DNA of 42,658 nucleotides. Source: DSUN01 sp035527715 (lineage in GTDB: Bacteria; Planctomycetota; PUPC01; DSUN01). Position 1 is the first letter of the stretch. Every line of letters begins with the position of its first letter. Both the position numbers and the translations under genes were made by a program. The stretch lies in contig DATKZY010000093.1 in the NCBI GenBank assembly GCA_035527715.1, forward strand, positions 1 through 42,658, given 5' to 3'. Shown in pieces: positions 29,294 to 36,973 of this stretch. Below the pieces are notes generated by a model. That model saw only the letters and a list, made by a program, of their open reading frames with translations, made no database searches and had not been told where the DNA came from.

Positions 29294-32254
29294 TCAGGGC
29301 GTGCCAGGACGGGCACTGGCGATCCTGCGGAGGGCGACATGGGTGTCGAACCACCGCGGGTCGCGGTTCCTAAGCCATTGGAAACGCTGGCCCTGGCACG
29401 AGAAGAGGATGAGCTGGTGTCGGCTGCGGGGCAGCTCGCCCAGGACCCGCATGGCGGCCTCGAAGCGGGGGTCGTCGAAGTGGGCGAATGGGTCGTCGAG
29501 GAGCAGAAGGCCGCCGCCCGCGCGCCTGCCCACGAAATCGGCGATGCACAGGCGGACCGCCAGGCACACCTGGTCCCACGTGCCCGCACTCAGGATCGGG
29601 CTTGGCGCGTCTCGGCGGGGCGCGGCGTCGGTGCCCTGCACCGGCTCGGGGAGGCCGCGATGGGTGAGGCCAAACGAGAGGCGGTTGTCGAACTTCAGGT
29701 CGTTGAGCGAGGGCGCGATGCGTCGGAGCAGGGTGCTCGCCGAGCGGTTGAGCTCCTCGGCCCATTGCCCGTGGACTTCGGAACCGATGTCGTCGAGCAC
29801 GCGGCTGGCCAGCTCGAGGGCCGCGGCATGGCGGCGGGCGCGGGCGAGCGCCTCGCGGCGCTCGGTCAGGGCGTCCTCAAGCGCTGGGCGCTCGGCGTGG
29901 TAGCGGTTGAGCGTGTTGATGATGCTGCGCCCCGCCTCGTCGGCCTGTGACCGCGCGGCCTCCTCGTCCCGTTTCGCCTTGTCGCGCAGGCAGCGGTACT
30001 CGGTGGCGCGTTCCCTGGCCTCGAGCGACAGCAGAGCCGGGCGCTCCTCGCGCATGGTGGTGATGGCGCGGTGGAGGCGTTCCGCGTCGGCGCGCATCGC
30101 GTCGAGCTTCTTGGGTTCCACGAGCCCGCTGCTGGCCTGGGGGAGCAACTCGTCGCCGAGCTGGCGGAGGCGACGGTGCTGGCGGGCCAGGTCGTTGAAG
30201 ATGGCGATCGAGGCTTCGACGGAGTGCTGGGGCTCGATGCCCGCGGCGGCGAACAGGGCGCGGAGCCTTGTGGTGAGGGCCTCTGCCTCGCCGCGGAGGA
30301 CGTTCAGGCGCTCGGATTCCTCATCGAGCTTCCGGCTCACGTCGGCGATGCGCTGGCGCAGGCGCAGCGAGGCGCTCATGCGCTCCCGGAGAGTCGTCAA
30401 GGCCCGGGAGAGGGACACGCCGAGCGGGCGGTCCTGCCCCCACGGCTGAAGGACCGCGGTGACCTCGGCCTCGGCTGCCTGGCGTTCGCCGTCCAGCTCG
30501 GCCTCGTGGAGCCTGAGGAGGATGAGCGTGCCGCAGAGGCGCCGAAGGTCGTCGAGCGAGGCGTAGTCCTCGGCGAGGACCTCGCTCTGTTCGTAGCCGA
30601 AGCGTGTCGCGAGGGCGCGAAGCCTCTGCTCGAGCTGCCTCTGCTCGGTCGCCAGGCGCTCGCGACGCTCCTCGGCGTCGGCGAGCGCGCGCTGGGCGGC
30701 CGCGAGCTGCTCCGCCTGGAGCGACTCGGCGCTGGCAGCCACTCGCCGGCCGCGCAGGGCCACCCAGGCGGCCGCGGCGAGGCCGACGACCGCGATGGCT
30801 ACGGCCGCGAGGGGCTCGAGGAAGGCGAACGGCACGGCCAGGGCGACCGCGGCCAACCCGATGATGCCTCCCGTGATGAGGAGGCGATGCCCGGCCTCGC
30901 GCTGGCGCTCGCGCTCGGCGGTGATGCGGTCAATGCGCAGGGTAGCCTCGAGGGAGAGGCGCTTCGCCTCCTCGGTCTCCGACGCCGCGCGCGCGACCGC
31001 TCGATCGTGATCGAGGAGGAACTCCGCGTCGTCGGGCTCCAGGTGGGCGAAGCGTTCCTCGAGGCGGTCGAGTTCTTCGACCGACGCGCCTTGGGCGGTG
31101 AGCTGGGCCTCCTCTCGGTCCACGTCGTCGTGCAGCCTCTGCTCGCGGGCCTCGAAGTCGCGAGTCTTCCCGAGAAGCTGCTGCACGGAGTCCATGTGCT
31201 CCTGAGTCGCCGTGGCGAGCGGGCCGAGCGTGTCGAGCTCGGCTCGCGCGGGGTCGAGGGTGTTGCGCCGCAGCTCGGCGATGGTGCGCTCGGCCTGCTC
31301 GGCGTTGCGGAGGTGCCCGAGGCGGGCCGCCTGCCACTGGAGCAGGTCGTCCTCCTGGCTGGCGGGGAAGGACTCGAGGTGGGCAAGCTTGTCGCGTTCG
31401 GCCTCGAGGGCGGCGAGGGCGGCCCGACGCTTCTGCGCGTCGTCAATCTGGACACGCAGCTCGTCGAGCTCGGCGACGTGGGCCAAGTAGTCGAGCCTCG
31501 CGGCCTCGCGCCGCAGGTCCTCGCGTTCGGCCGTGAGGCGCTGGAACTCGGCGTCGCGGTCGCGGATGGCCGCACGCTCGGCCTCCAACTCGTCGGCCTG
31601 CCGCTGGAGCGTGGCGACGGCTTCCTCGAGGCGGGCGATCTCGTTCTCGATGCGCCCGCCCTCCTTGAGGGTCACGCCGGGGTAGTGGCGGAGGATGGCG
31701 CGGAGCGCGTCCTGGGCCGAGGCCACCGTGCTGCCGCCCGCCTGGGTGTCGGCGGCCCGCTGCACGAGGGCATCCAGGCCCTCCGCATCGGCCACGCCGC
31801 GCACGTCGTCCTGGCGGACGAGAGAGGTCTTGAGGAACTCCTGGACCGTGAGGCCGAGGAGCGCGTGGCCAAGCTGGGTGGGGTCGTTGCCCGGGCACAG
31901 CTCGGCGGTGATGAGTTTGTTGGTCGTGAGGTCCACGACCCGCAGGTCGTTGCCCTTGGCGAAGTCCCAGCGGAGCTCGAGCGTGCGCTTGCCGTCGCTC
32001 AGGCGCAGGCGCGTGCCGAAGGGCGGGCCTGCGGCAGGGGCCCAGTGGGCCTTGCGGGGCCGGGGCGACAGGGTGCGGCGCTCGTCGTCCTCGATGCCGT
32101 AGAGCGAGGCGAGGATGGCGGTTTGAAGGGTCGTCTTGCCTGCCTCGTTGGGGTCGAGGAAGAGGGTGATGCGCTCGCGCTCGAAGCGGATGGGCTCGGA
32201 GGGGGTCCGCAGGCACCCGAAGCCGTCAATCCACAGTTCGCGGATATGGATCAT
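29294..32254 (-). CDS. SbcC/YhaN-like ATPase with membrane helices inside the coiled coil
   Basis: 986 residues. N-terminal Walker A FLDPNEAGKTT (Lys40), long coiled coils on both sides, the ABC signature LSAGTWDQ (near 888) and Walker B LLLLDDPFAHFDD (near 917-926). The coiled coil is interrupted near residues 460-505 by hydrophobic segments (LLITGGIIGLAAVALAVPFAF and AAVAIAVVGLAAAAWVAL), as in B. subtilis YhaN-type proteins, which would tie the ATPase to the membrane. With the SbcD-like nuclease it overlaps by 4 bp, it should form an SbcCD/Rad50-Mre11-like complex that processes DNA ends. The start ATG at 32252-32254 is at that overlap. Confidence 0.85.
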   Translation of the reverse strand: MIHIRELWIDGFGCLRTPSEPIRFERERITLFLDPNEAGKTTLQTAILASLYGIEDDERRTLSPRPRKAHWAPAAGPPFGTRLRLSDGKRTLELRWDFAKGNDLRVVDLTTNKLITAELCPGNDPTQLGHALLGLTVQEFLKTSLVRQDDVRGVADAEGLDALVQRAADTQAGGSTVASAQDALRAILRHYPGVTLKEGGRIENEIARLEEAVATLQRQADELEAERAAIRDRDAEFQRLTAEREDLRREAARLDYLAHVAELDELRVQIDDAQKRRAALAALEAERDKLAHLESFPASQEDDLLQWQAARLGHLRNAEQAERTIAELRRNTLDPARAELDTLGPLATATQEHMDSVQQLLGKTRDFEAREQRLHDDVDREEAQLTAQGASVEELDRLEERFAHLEPDDAEFLLDHDRAVARAASETEEAKRLSLEATLRIDRITAERERQREAGHRLLITGGIIGLAAVALAVPFAFLEPLAAVAIAVVGLAAAAWVALRGRRVAASAESLQAEQLAAAQRALADAEERRERLATEQRQLEQRLRALATRFGYEQSEVLAEDYASLDDLRRLCGTLILLRLHEAELDGERQAAEAEVTAVLQPWGQDRPLGVSLSRALTTLRERMSASLRLRQRIADVSRKLDEESERLNVLRGEAEALTTRLRALFAAAGIEPQHSVEASIAIFNDLARQHRRLRQLGDELLPQASSGLVEPKKLDAMRADAERLHRAITTMREERPALLSLEARERATEYRCLRDKAKRDEEAARSQADEAGRSIINTLNRYHAERPALEDALTERREALARARRHAAALELASRVLDDIGSEVHGQWAEELNRSASTLLRRIAPSLNDLKFDNRLSFGLTHRGLPEPVQGTDAAPRRDAPSPILSAGTWDQVCLAVRLCIADFVGRRAGGGLLLLDDPFAHFDDPRFEAAMRVLGELPRSRHQLILFSCQGQRFQWLRNRDPRWFDTHVALRRIASARPGTP

Positions 32255-33477
32255 CGCAGGTGGACCTCGCCGAGGGTCAGCGCGTCGAGGCCGTAGTAAA
32301 GGGCTTCCTTGATCCTGGCGCGTTCGTCCTCGCTGGGTGTTTGTCGGTAGAGCTGACGCATGCGCCAGACGAAGAGATCCTCGCTCGTGGCGGCGAGGCC
32401 CGGCTCCTTGGCGTCGGGGGCGGACAGGTCAACGGCATAGTCGGGCTCGACCTGCGAGTCGTCCACCACGGCGTGGAAGAAGCGCTCAGCCAGGGGCTGC
32501 CGGAGGTCGAGTGGCACCCCGCGAGCGATCCGGCCGTGCAGGGTGAGGTGGATGAGGTCCCGCGGTCCCGCCTTCGCCGCGGCCAGGTGTTCCTCGAGCC
32601 GCTGGCTCAAGGCCGCCGTGTCCGTGACGCCGGTGACGTCCATCTGGAGGCGATGGACGGCTCGGTCGTCGCACCTGTGCCAGTGGAGTGCGGATTCCTG
32701 GAGGGGCTCGTGGGCGGCGAGTTCGAGATCGAGCCAGGTGCCAGCGCCCTCGTCGCTGAGCGACGAGGCAAAGGCGGCGCCGGCATACGCGCCAAGCACG
32801 CCCCCGCGCTCGCCGGCGATGACGCCGCCGCGATGGTAGTGCCCGACGGCGGCGTAGGTGTAGCCCGCGCGCTCGAGCTCCGCCGGGGTGAAGGGCAGCA
32901 CCTCGCGGTCCGAGCCGGCACGAGGATAGTTCTCCATGCTCCCGTGGAACAGGAGGATGCGGATGCCGTCCTGGGATGTCCGGGGGAGTTCGATGAGGGC
33001 GCGCTGCGTGTCGGGCAGGTGCCGATGGAACGCCACGCCGCTGACGCTCGCGGCCGGGTGCCCAGGGAGGGGAACCGACTCGAAGTGGTCGGCGGTGAAG
33101 ATGCGGATGTGGCTGCCCCACTTCGGGCCGCTGCCGCGGCTCTGGTAGAGGGCGCTGTGCAGGTTGTAGCAGGACGATGGGGCGTAGGCGTCGTGGTTCC
33201 CCGGCGCGAGGAACACCGGGACGGGCGCCATCGCGTTCAGTGTGTTGATGGCGAAGTTCAGGTCGTCAATGTCGGGCTCGGTGGAGTCGAAGAGGTCGCC
33301 CGGGATGAGTGCGGCGGCGGGGCGGGTCTCGCGCACGTGGGCGGCGAAGCGGGTGAGGCACTGCCGGTGGTCGGCCCGGCGCTTCTCGGCCTTGGCCTGG
33401 GGCAGGGCCAGCTTGCCCCCGCTGAGGCAGGCGCCGAGGTGGAGGTCCGAAAGCTGGGCGAGCCTCAGCCTCTCCAT
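32251..33477 (-). CDS. SbcD/YhaO-like DNA repair exonuclease
   Basis: 408 residues. The Mre11-type phosphoesterase motifs appear in order: LSDLHLGA (residues 9-16), PGDLFD (near 60), GNHDAY (near 95), FHGS and VGHYHRGG (near 200-215). These bind two Mn ions and cleave DNA ends. The rest is a capping domain that contacts the partner ATPase. The ATG at 33475-33477 follows addA by 10 bp and the stop overlaps the ATPase start. A candidate internal promoter at 33583-33611 inside addA could drive this pair separately. Confidence 0.88.
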   Translation of the reverse strand: MERLRLAQLSDLHLGACLSGGKLALPQAKAEKRRADHRQCLTRFAAHVRETRPAAALIPGDLFDSTEPDIDDLNFAINTLNAMAPVPVFLAPGNHDAYAPSSCYNLHSALYQSRGSGPKWGSHIRIFTADHFESVPLPGHPAASVSGVAFHRHLPDTQRALIELPRTSQDGIRILLFHGSMENYPRAGSDREVLPFTPAELERAGYTYAAVGHYHRGGVIAGERGGVLGAYAGAAFASSLSDEGAGTWLDLELAAHEPLQESALHWHRCDDRAVHRLQMDVTGVTDTAALSQRLEEHLAAAKAGPRDLIHLTLHGRIARGVPLDLRQPLAERFFHAVVDDSQVEPDYAVDLSAPDAKEPGLAATSEDLFVWRMRQLYRQTPSEDERARIKEALYYGLDALTLGEVHLR

Positions 33478-33487
33478 CCGCCTGCCC

Positions 33488-36400
33488 CTATTCGTTAGAG
33501 ATCGAGGACACCCGCTGCGCGGCTTGCCGCAGCAGGAGATCGGTCACTGGAATACGCCACTCCCGGCCCTGGGACAGGAAGAATAATACCACTTCCCGCA
33601 CCGGCTTGCAAAGCGTCCTTGGTGTCGCATCTTCATTTCGCACTGGGCCGCCAAGTGCCAGATGAAGATGCGACACCGCCAGCGCGTAGGCGGCGGCCTG
33701 GGGCGTGTAGGCCGCGGCGCGGCGGGCGATCTCGTGCTCGTCGCGGGCCGCATCCGTCTTGAAATCCACGACGACCACCTGGTCGCCCTCCACGAAGAGC
33801 AGGTCCATGGCGCCGGTGAGGAGGGTGCCGCCGACCTCGACGGCGAAGGGCACCTCGTGGTAGCAGGCCGAGGCGGCGCGGGCGCGGCGCAGGAGAGGAG
33901 AGGCCAGGGCCACGTCGAGCAGGCGCGCCGCGTCCTGCACCTGGTCGGGGGTCAGGTCGAGCTTCACTGCCTCGGCCCGGAGGCGCGCGAGCACGGCTGC
34001 CCGGTCCTCCAGCGTGGCCCGTCGGAGGCACTGGTGGACGGCAGAGCCGAGGCGCCGGCCGAGGTCGGAGCCTGCCCCGGCTGGGGTCACATCTCCATTT
34101 CGCACATTGCCGCCATGTGCCAAATGAAGATGTGACCCCGCGTCGCTCGCCGGGGCCAGCCCCTCTTCGAGACGCGACGGGGTTGTGGCCGGCATGCCGC
34201 GGTTGGCCGTTGCGATCGTGGCCGCGATGCCCTCGCGCCAGCGTTCGCGGTCGGCGAGGCGCCTCCGCACGGCGGGCGAGGGCGCGTCGCCGGGGGGTGG
34301 GATGCGGAAGGCTCGGGGCGGCGCACCTGCGAGGTCGAGCGTCCCTGTGTCGTAGGCGAGGGCGCCGGGAAGCGAAGGGCCGAGGAAGCGCGAGAAGCCC
34401 TCCTCGCTCTTCTTGCCCCAGCCGGGGAGCAGGAAGAGCAGGTCGCGGGCGCGCGTGGCGGCGACGTAGAAGAGGCGGGCCGACTCGGCCTTCGCTCGCC
34501 GCTCCTCGTAGTCGTCGCCGGGCCAGTTGGCCGTGCGGACGCAGTCGCGTTTCGTCCCCAGGTAGAACGCGAAGCGCCCCTCGGAGGCCGGGTGGTCGCG
34601 CAGGACGATGAAGCGGGCCGCGTGGCGCTCGGCCGAGGTCATGTCGGCCACGAACACGACCGGGAACTCGAGGCCCTTGGCGCCGTGGATCGAGAGCAAC
34701 TGGACGAAGTTGTCGCCCGCCTCGGCGGAGGGGGACTCGGTTTCGCGGGCCTCGGTCTCCTGGAGTCGGCTGAGCCATCGCACGAAGCCGCGGAAGCTCA
34801 CGCGCTGCGTGGCCTCGAGGGCGCGGGCCTGATCGGCGATCTTGAGCAGGTTGGCCACCCGCTGCTCACCGAGCGGCCGCAGCGAGAACAGCTCGAGGGC
34901 CTTGGTGCGCTCGAAGAGGCGCTGGAGGAAAAGGGCGAGTCCCTCGTCGTTCCGCCGCTGGTGGAACTCGCGCAGGACGGCCATCGCGTTCCCCACTGTG
35001 CCCGCGTGGGCCGCGTCGAGGTAGCTCAGCGGCCCGCGCGCGTGGGCGGCGAGCATCAGCTCGTCGTCCGACGCGCCGAAGAATGGCCCCCGCAGTGCGG
35101 CGACGAGGGCGACTCGGTCGTGCGGGTTGTCAATCGCCTGGAGCACTGCGAGGAGGGCGTGGACCTCGTGCGTGGTGTAGAAGCGCCGCCCGCCGACGAT
35201 GCGAAGTGGGATGTCTGCCGCCGCGAAGGCATCGGCGTAGTGGTCCGTCGAGGCATACGTGCGGGCGAGGACGGCGATGTCGCGGTAGGCAACGGGGCGA
35301 TTCCGCGGCATTGCGTCCTTGCTCGGGTCCTCGATCTCCCAGCGCTCCTCTTCGACAATCCGGTGGATCATCGCGGCTACGCAGCGGGCCTCGAGGCGTC
35401 GAGCGGCGTCCTGGCTCTCGAATTCCTCAGCGAGCGCGGAAGGCGGAGGCAGGAGGACGACCGCCGGACGGCTGCCCACGGCCAAGCGATACGGGTCGAG
35501 CGCCACATATTCGGGCTGGTACAGGCCGTCGTCGGGCTTCCGGATGCACGGGGCGAAGATCGCGTTGACGGCGGCCGCCACGCCGGGCACGGGCCGGAAG
35601 CTCTGCGACAGGGCCAACAACTCGCCCTGGCGGCGCAGGGCGTCCTTCGCGCGCTCGTAGACCTCGATGTCGGCCCGGCGAAAGCGGTAGATGGACTGCT
35701 TGGGGTCGCCCACGAGGAAGAGCTTGCCGGGCTCGACCTCGACCTGTTCCCACGTGGGGGCGTGGCGGTCGCGCCGCTCGGCCAGGAAGAACGCGATCTC
35801 GACCTGGAGAGGATCGGTGTCCTGGAACTCGTCAATGAGCAGGAAGTCGAAGCGGTGCTTGAAGTGCTCGCGGGCGCCTCCGGGCGGGGCGTCGCGGAGC
35901 AGGTTGCGCGTGAGGAGCAGCAGGTCCTGGAAGTCGAGCAGCCCCTCGGCGTCCTTGGCGGCCCGATAGACATCGAGGAACCCCACGAGCGCCTCGCCCA
36001 CCGCGGCGGCGAGGTCGTGGCCGAAGGCTGCCTGCGCCTCGCCCAACCGGGCGCGAAGCCTGGCGTGGGCCGCTTTGCCCTCCTCATAGGCAGCCTTGCT
36101 GTCCCAATGGCCTTTGCCGAGCGGGCGGCCGGGGAGGTGGAGGCCCGCGATGGCGGCCTCGGCACTGGCTGCGCTGAGGAGCTGCGAGAGGGCGAGCCGG
36201 CGGCGAGCGGCCTCCAGGTCCCCCAGGAACTTCTCGGCCTGGGGGCCGGAAGCATGGGACTGGGCGTGCCAGAGCAGGGCATCAAGGCCGGCGAGCAACT
36301 CGACTTGGAGCGCCCGGAGGTCCGGCAGCGCGGCGGGGCGCCGCGGGCGGCCGTCGAGGAGGTCGCGGCAGTCGAGCAGCCGCTCGGCGAGGCCGAAGAC

Positions 36401-36973
36401 GTGGTTGCCCCATCCATCGAGGCCCACACCTTGGGCGACGGCGCGGAGGAGGGCCGAGCTGCCGGCGGCGAGCTCCGCCTCGAGCCAATCGCTCCAGGCC
36501 CGGTCGCGGAGGAGTGAGGCCGTCAGCTCATCGGCCACGGCGAACTGGGGGTCCACGCCGGCCTCGACGGGTCGCTCGCGCAGGAGGCCGGCGCAGAAGC
36601 CGTGGATGGTTCCGATGGGGGCGTGGCCCAGGTCCTCGAGGGCCTTGCGGAACCGCTCGCGCTCGGGAGCCGCCAGCGGTGTCACATCTTCATTTCGCAC
36701 ATGGCGGCTATGTGCCAAATGAAGATGTGACACCAGTGCCTTCTCGGTCTCCTCGCGCACCCGCATCTTGAGCTCGCCCGCGGCCTTCTCGGTGAAGGTC
36801 ACGGCCACGATGCGGTCGAGGGGTGCCTTGCCGGTGCGGACGAGGTTGAGGACCCGGGTGACGAGCACGCTGGTCTTGCCGGCTCCCGCGGCGGCCTCGA
36901 CGGCGAAGCTCGTGCCGAGCTCGGTGCAGGCCCGGTCGCGGTCGTGTTGGTCGGTGAGGGGTCGAGCGCTCAT
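33488..36973 (-). CDS. addA: AddA-type helicase-nuclease with three in-frame palindromic insertions
   Basis: 1161 residues. UvrD/SF1 helicase motifs: Walker A AAGAGKTSVL (Lys33), VTFTEKAAGELK, LLIDEFQDTDPLQ, LVGDPKQSIYRFRRAD, SIHGAKGLEFPVVF and VAATRARDLLFL. The C-terminal RecB-like nuclease has GAMDLLFVEG...VVVDFKTD and QAAAYA. With AddB it resects double-strand breaks for RecA loading. Three 57-bp palindromes are translated in the same frame as V-SHLHLA-type peptides at residues 80-99, 945-964 and 1099-1118, apparently in a loop, the helicase-nuclease linker and a C-terminal loop. The ATG at 36971-36973 overlaps the addB stop (ATGA). Confidence 0.93.
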   Translation of the reverse strand: MSARPLTDQHDRDRACTELGTSFAVEAAAGAGKTSVLVTRVLNLVRTGKAPLDRIVAVTFTEKAAGELKMRVREETEKALVSHLHLAHSRHVRNEDVTPLAAPERERFRKALEDLGHAPIGTIHGFCAGLLRERPVEAGVDPQFAVADELTASLLRDRAWSDWLEAELAAGSSALLRAVAQGVGLDGWGNHVFGLAERLLDCRDLLDGRPRRPAALPDLRALQVELLAGLDALLWHAQSHASGPQAEKFLGDLEAARRRLALSQLLSAASAEAAIAGLHLPGRPLGKGHWDSKAAYEEGKAAHARLRARLGEAQAAFGHDLAAAVGEALVGFLDVYRAAKDAEGLLDFQDLLLLTRNLLRDAPPGGAREHFKHRFDFLLIDEFQDTDPLQVEIAFFLAERRDRHAPTWEQVEVEPGKLFLVGDPKQSIYRFRRADIEVYERAKDALRRQGELLALSQSFRPVPGVAAAVNAIFAPCIRKPDDGLYQPEYVALDPYRLAVGSRPAVVLLPPPSALAEEFESQDAARRLEARCVAAMIHRIVEEERWEIEDPSKDAMPRNRPVAYRDIAVLARTYASTDHYADAFAAADIPLRIVGGRRFYTTHEVHALLAVLQAIDNPHDRVALVAALRGPFFGASDDELMLAAHARGPLSYLDAAHAGTVGNAMAVLREFHQRRNDEGLALFLQRLFERTKALELFSLRPLGEQRVANLLKIADQARALEATQRVSFRGFVRWLSRLQETEARETESPSAEAGDNFVQLLSIHGAKGLEFPVVFVADMTSAERHAARFIVLRDHPASEGRFAFYLGTKRDCVRTANWPGDDYEERRAKAESARLFYVAATRARDLLFLLPGWGKKSEEGFSRFLGPSLPGALAYDTGTLDLAGAPPRAFRIPPPGDAPSPAVRRRLADRERWREGIAATIATANRGMPATTPSRLEEGLAPASDAGSHLHLAHGGNVRNGDVTPAGAGSDLGRRLGSAVHQCLRRATLEDRAAVLARLRAEAVKLDLTPDQVQDAARLLDVALASPLLRRARAASACYHEVPFAVEVGGTLLTGAMDLLFVEGDQVVVVDFKTDAARDEHEIARRAAAYTPQAAAYALAVSHLHLALGGPVRNEDATPRTLCKPVREVVLFFLSQGREWRIPVTDLLLRQAAQRVSSISNE
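33583..33611 (-). promoter_or_regulatory. Candidate internal promoter for the SbcD-SbcC-like pair
   Basis: On the - strand: TTGCAA (33606-33611), 17 bp, TATTAT (33583-33588), within the last codons of addA. A transcript would start near 33576, 99 nt before the SbcD-like ATG. Chance occurrence inside coding sequence cannot be excluded. Confidence 0.4.
33621..33677 (-). repeat. 57-bp palindromic element in addA, copy C
   Basis: Left arm 33621-33644, loop 33645-33653, right arm 33654-33677. The arms match at 22 of 24 positions, the differences being one G-U-type pair and a C-C mismatch. In the gene it encodes VSHLHLALGGPVRNEDATP. Against copy A it carries an A-to-G change in one arm matched by T-to-C in the other. 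Confidence 0.92.
34083..34139 (-). repeat. 57-bp palindromic element in addA, copy B
   Basis: Left arm 34083-34107, loop 34108-34114, right arm 34115-34139. 23 of 25 arm positions pair. In the gene it encodes GSHLHLAHGGNVRNGDVTP, in the region joining the helicase and nuclease domains. The third pair is G-C where copy A has T-A, a compensatory double change. Confidence 0.92.
36678..36734 (-). repeat. 57-bp palindromic element in addA, copy A
   Basis: Left arm 36678-36702, loop 36703-36709, right arm 36710-36734. 24 of 25 arm positions pair; the only mismatch is C opposite C, kept in all three copies. In the gene it encodes VSHLHLAHSRHVRNEDVTP. It starts at the third base of a codon, as do copies B and C. 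No flanking target duplication is evident. Confidence 0.93.

Noticed and set aside
30071..32296. 741-codon + strand frame over the SbcC-like ATPase
   Set aside because: It is a shadow of the coiled-coil gene, whose codon periodicity keeps the opposite strand open.
34592..36517. 641-codon + strand frame over addA
   Set aside because: It is antisense to intact helicase motifs and has no domain of its own.
33621..36734. CRISPR array or transcription terminators as an explanation of the palindromes in addA
   Set aside because: The copies are more than 400 bp apart, with no spacers of uniform length, and lie inside a conserved gene without T-tracts.
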